Below are positions 60,654-64,000 of a DNA stretch of 64,000 nt, one piece after another. Under the pieces are notes generated by a model that saw nothing but the letters and a program-made list of their open reading frames with translations, was not told where the DNA came from and did no database searches. The DNA comes from Saccharopolyspora phatthalungensis (GTDB taxonomy: Bacteria; Actinomycetota; Actinomycetes; Mycobacteriales; Pseudonocardiaceae): assembly GCF_014203395.1 (NCBI RefSeq), contig NZ_JACHIW010000002.1, positions 248,001 to 312,000 of the forward strand. Reading direction: 5' to 3'. The translations under genes and the position numbers were made by a program. Position 1 is the first letter of the stretch. Every line of letters begins with the position of its first letter.

Positions 60654-62357
60654 ATGTCGGGGGTGACGTTGGGACGCGCGCCGCGGCAGGGTGATCTGCT
60701 GCGATCGACGGTGGATTACTGTGAGGGCCGGGTCGCGGCGGGTTCGATTTATGGGGTGTTGCATCGGGAGTGCTTCAGTCTGTTCCCGGATGAGATGTTC
60801 GCGGATCTGTTCACCGATGTGGGTCGCCGGTCGGTGCCGCCGATGATCGTGGCGGTGGTGATGGTGTTGCAGCGTGTCGAGGGCCTGTCGGATCGGGAGG
60901 CGGTGGAGCGGTTCGCATTTGACACGCGCTGGAAGTACGCCGCCGGTGGCCTGGATTTCGACTATCCGGGGTTCGTGCACACCGTGCTGGTGGACATGCG
61001 GGCCCGGTTGGCCCGCTCGGCTCGGCCGGACCGGATCTTCGAGACGGTGCTGGATGTCGCGCGTCAGGCGGGTCTGGTCGGGTGCAGGAGGGTGCTGGAC
61101 TCGACCCCGTTGTATGACGCGGTCGCGACGATGGACACCATCACCCTGATCCGCTCGGCGATCCGTGGTCTGCTGGCCACCGCTGAGGCCGGACTGGCCG
61201 CCCGGTTGCGGGCGGTGCTCACCTCCGGAGATGACTACGCCGGAGCGGGCAAACCCCTGATCGACTGGGACGACCAGGCCGCCCGGGAGGCGTTGATCGA
61301 CTCCCGGGCCCGGGACGGGTTCGCGATGCTGACCCTGATGGAAGGCCAGAAGTGGACCAAGTGCGTGGATGAGGCCGCGCGCCTGCTGGCCACGGTGCTG
61401 GGCCAGGACCTGACCGAAGACAGCGACGGGGTGTTCCGGATCGCCCGCCGGGTCGCCCCGGACCGGGTCATCTCCACCGTCGATCCCGAAACCCGCCATG
61501 GCCACAAAACGCAGGCCCGCGGTTTCGACGGCTACAAAGGACATCTCGCCATCGACCCCGACAGTGAGATCGTCACCGCCACCGAAGTCACCCCCGGCAA
61601 CAGCGGCGACGCCGAGACCGCCGAGACCCTCCTGTCCGACATCCTGCCCTCCGAAGCCGAAGCCGAAGCCGAAGCCGAAGCCGAAGCCGAAGCCGAAGCC
61701 GAAGCCGAAGCCGAAGCCGAAGCCGAAGCCGAAGCCGAAGCCGAAGCCGAAGCCGAAGCCGAAGCCGAAGCCGAAGCCGGGGATGAGGGTCAGGCCGCGG
61801 TATATGGGGATGCGGCCTATGGGGCGGGGGAATTGCTGGAAAGGCTGGACGAGAATGGGATCCACAATGGGCTCAAGGTGCAACCGCCGGCTGCGGTGAA
61901 AGGCCATTTTCCCAAGGACCGTTTCGATATCGACCTTGAGCAGCAGACCGTGACCTGCCCGGCCGGGCATACCGCACCCATTCGCGCCCGTGAGCGTCAC
62001 GCTGGGGCGGCCAACTTCGGCGTCGTGTGCGCCACCTGCCCGCTGGCCGCACAGTGCACCACCGCCAAGACCGGCCGCACCATCACCATCAGCCCCCACG
62101 AAGCCGCACTGGCCGCCGGTCGTGCCCGCCAGACCGACCCCGCCTGGAAGGCTGACTACCGCGCCACCAGGCCCAAAGTCGAACGCAAGATCGGCCACCT
62201 GATGCGCCACCGCCACGGCGGACGACGGGCCCGTGTCCGAGGACTGCGGAAAGTGGCCGCTGATTTCTCGCTGCTGGCCGCCGCGGTCAACCTCGCTCGA
62301 CTGGGCGTGCTCGGGATAACCCGCAAGGCAGGCGGATGGGCCGTGACGACCGCCTGA
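60654..62357 (+). CDS. IS1182-family transposase with Glu-Ala repeat
   Basis: 567 residues. The N-terminal family domain (YGVLHRECFSLFPDEMFADL, VERFAFDTRWKYAAGGLDFD) is followed by the DDE domain with Asp in VLDSTPLYDAVA, Asp in VYGDAAYGAGELLERL and the C-terminal GRRARVRGLRKVAADFSLLA. At about residues 334-375 it carries an uninterrupted Glu-Ala repeat from a 21-copy hexanucleotide array. It lies in the region between the first and second catalytic parts (after GNSGDAETAETLLSDILPSE), where related proteins have a short linker. The frame is kept, so the protein may still work. Confidence 0.93.
   Translation: MSGVTLGRAPRQGDLLRSTVDYCEGRVAAGSIYGVLHRECFSLFPDEMFADLFTDVGRRSVPPMIVAVVMVLQRVEGLSDREAVERFAFDTRWKYAAGGLDFDYPGFVHTVLVDMRARLARSARPDRIFETVLDVARQAGLVGCRRVLDSTPLYDAVATMDTITLIRSAIRGLLATAEAGLAARLRAVLTSGDDYAGAGKPLIDWDDQAAREALIDSRARDGFAMLTLMEGQKWTKCVDEAARLLATVLGQDLTEDSDGVFRIARRVAPDRVISTVDPETRHGHKTQARGFDGYKGHLAIDPDSEIVTATEVTPGNSGDAETAETLLSDILPSEAEAEAEAEAEAEAEAEAEAEAEAEAEAEAEAEAEAEAEAEAGDEGQAAVYGDAAYGAGELLERLDENGIHNGLKVQPPAAVKGHFPKDRFDIDLEQQTVTCPAGHTAPIRARERHAGAANFGVVCATCPLAAQCTTAKTGRTITISPHEAALAAGRARQTDPAWKADYRATRPKVERKIGHLMRHRHGGRRARVRGLRKVAADFSLLAAAVNLARLGVLGITRKAGGWAVTTA
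61653..61778 (+). repeat. Hexanucleotide tandem array (GAAGCC) x 21
   Basis: 126 bp of perfect GAAGCC repeats inside the IS1182 transposase gene, coding for Glu-Ala 21 times. The unit is a multiple of three, so slippage changes length without breaking the frame. The opposite strand reads Gly-Phe. Confidence 0.97.
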
Positions 62358-62787
62358 CCAGACCAACGCCCAGCCCATCACCAACACCACACGTCCTCCC
62401 CACCGATAACCGGCACACGCGACACACAAACCCACCGACCACACTCGAAAACGATCGGCAATCACACCCACCGCCCGCCACGCTAAGACCAGAGCAAACA
62501 CCTCAAAACCCCGTTCGACACCAGCCACCTAGCACTAGCGAAACCGGCACCACGCCGGCTTCTCACCCACTAGACGAACGGCCGCGGAGCGGATCGACAC
62601 ACCCTGCGAAGAGATTTCCCGGGCCGCCGACAGCGTCACTCACGACGGTGAACGTGGCCGTGCTCACGGCCTCGTCCGGTGGGTTGTGTCCTGCCTCTCC
62701 CCAGGCGCAGGGCGGCTGAATCGGTCCGGCATGCCGTCCACTGTGATCCGTGGCGGTCCGGCAACGGCACCGCCGCGCTGGGGATAG

Positions 62788-63819
<1,032 letters not shown>

Positions 63820-63837
63820 GCCCATCCGCACTGTGCT

Positions 63838-63870
63838 GGGGTCGTCCCGGAACGGGACGGCCCCCGTTTT
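63838..63870 (+). terminator. Rho-independent terminator of mdh
   Basis: 11-bp stem GGGGTCGTCCC with GGGACGGCCCC (63838-63848 and 63854-63864, one G-T pair), followed by CGTTTT. It lies 19 bases after the mdh stop. Nothing recognisable follows to the end of the window. Confidence 0.85.
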
Positions 63871-64000
63871 GCCTCAGTCGACCGGCGAGCCCTTCCGGCA
63901 CGGATCCGCTGGGGACGCCTGCGGCGCCGGGATATCCCGTTGCCAGGACCGGCTACCGGACAGCACCCTCGGCGCATGGCCCATCCCGCGGAAGTGATCA

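Larger units (their letters stand above)
60581..62532. mobile_element. IS1182-family insertion sequence
   Basis: About 1,952 bp including CTAG at both edges. Ends CTAGGTGGCTGGTGT (60581-60595) and its exact reverse complement (62518-62532). One transposase gene. It is inserted 7 bases upstream of the DGPF start codon. Confidence 0.88.

Noticed and set aside
61653..61778. CRISPR-like repeat array
   Set aside because: A pure 6-bp microsatellite with no spacers and within a coding frame.
60351..62528. Minus-strand open frame with a Gly-Phe repeat
   Set aside because: It is the reverse reading of the GAAGCC array in the IS1182 transposase; the flanks are not protein-like and it runs through the end of the DGPF gene.

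Overview
The window is high-GC DNA from a filamentous-type actinobacterium, most likely of the Pseudonocardiales (Saccharopolyspora/Amycolatopsis-like). This is inferred from gene content: a Scr1-type XRE regulator with a DUF397 partner, DUF6221, a mycothiol-type maleylpyruvate isomerase fold, an ECF42 sigma factor with a DGPF partner, an RppA/P450/cupin pigment operon and remnants of the large NAD-glutamate dehydrogenase. No rRNA, tRNA or CRISPR array was seen. The region is an accessory mosaic: four delimited mobile elements (two Tn3-type, one IS21, one IS1182) and at least seven decayed genes lie among small metabolic, resistance and regulatory genes.

Layout. 0.1-10.3 kb: two short-chain dehydrogenases around an XRE regulator, a decayed integrase, a STAS protein, a DUF1697 protein, an NAD-glutamate dehydrogenase remnant lacking its catalytic core, an APH(6)-like kinase and a mycothiol-fold protein. 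10283-26051: a complete 15,769-bp Tn3-family transposon with perfect 38-bp inverted repeats and a 5-bp target duplication (TACAA), inserted in a gamma-carbonic-anhydrase-like gene. Its two halves (10149-10282 and 26052-26441) join perfectly once the element and one duplication are removed. 26.5-34.2 kb: a PrmC-like methyltransferase, a metallothionein-like protein, a GH38 alpha-mannosidase, small enzymes and a 1.3-kb gene-free stretch. 34.2-37.1 kb: an rppA-P450-cupin operon. 37.2-49.2 kb: ArsR/SRPBCC modules, a BKACE-thioesterase pair, TrpRS with a Trp-codon attenuator, and a Vat-type acetyltransferase beside an ABC-F remnant. 49242-51277: a small Tn3-type element with the same ends (TSD GTCAC). 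51.3-55.6 kb: MFS pump, ArsR regulator, LysE remnant, aldo/keto reductase, HTH regulator. 55729-58956: IS21 element. 59-60.6 kb: ECF42 sigma and DGPF genes. 60581-62532: IS1182 element carrying a 21-copy hexanucleotide array. 62.8-63.8 kb: malate dehydrogenase.

The most notable content is the transposon cargo, a nine-gene operon (14275-22708) in which nearly all genes overlap or abut. It encodes a sugar-nucleotide epimerase/dehydratase, a thymidylate-synthase homologue with the Asn-to-Asp change diagnostic of cytosine-nucleotide hydroxymethylases, a NodU/TobZ-type O-carbamoyltransferase, a glycosyltransferase-like protein, an NMP-kinase-like P-loop protein, a SAM methyltransferase, two APH-fold kinases and a histidine phosphatase. 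The inferred product is a 5-hydroxymethyl- or 5-carbamoyloxymethyl-cytosine nucleoside or nucleotide. It would be made by a horizontally mobile pathway, and phosphorylation and dephosphorylation could serve as self-protection and release. The same transposon carries a tyrosine recombinase beside a palindromic site that looks like an internal resolution site, and a Scr1/DUF397 regulator pair.
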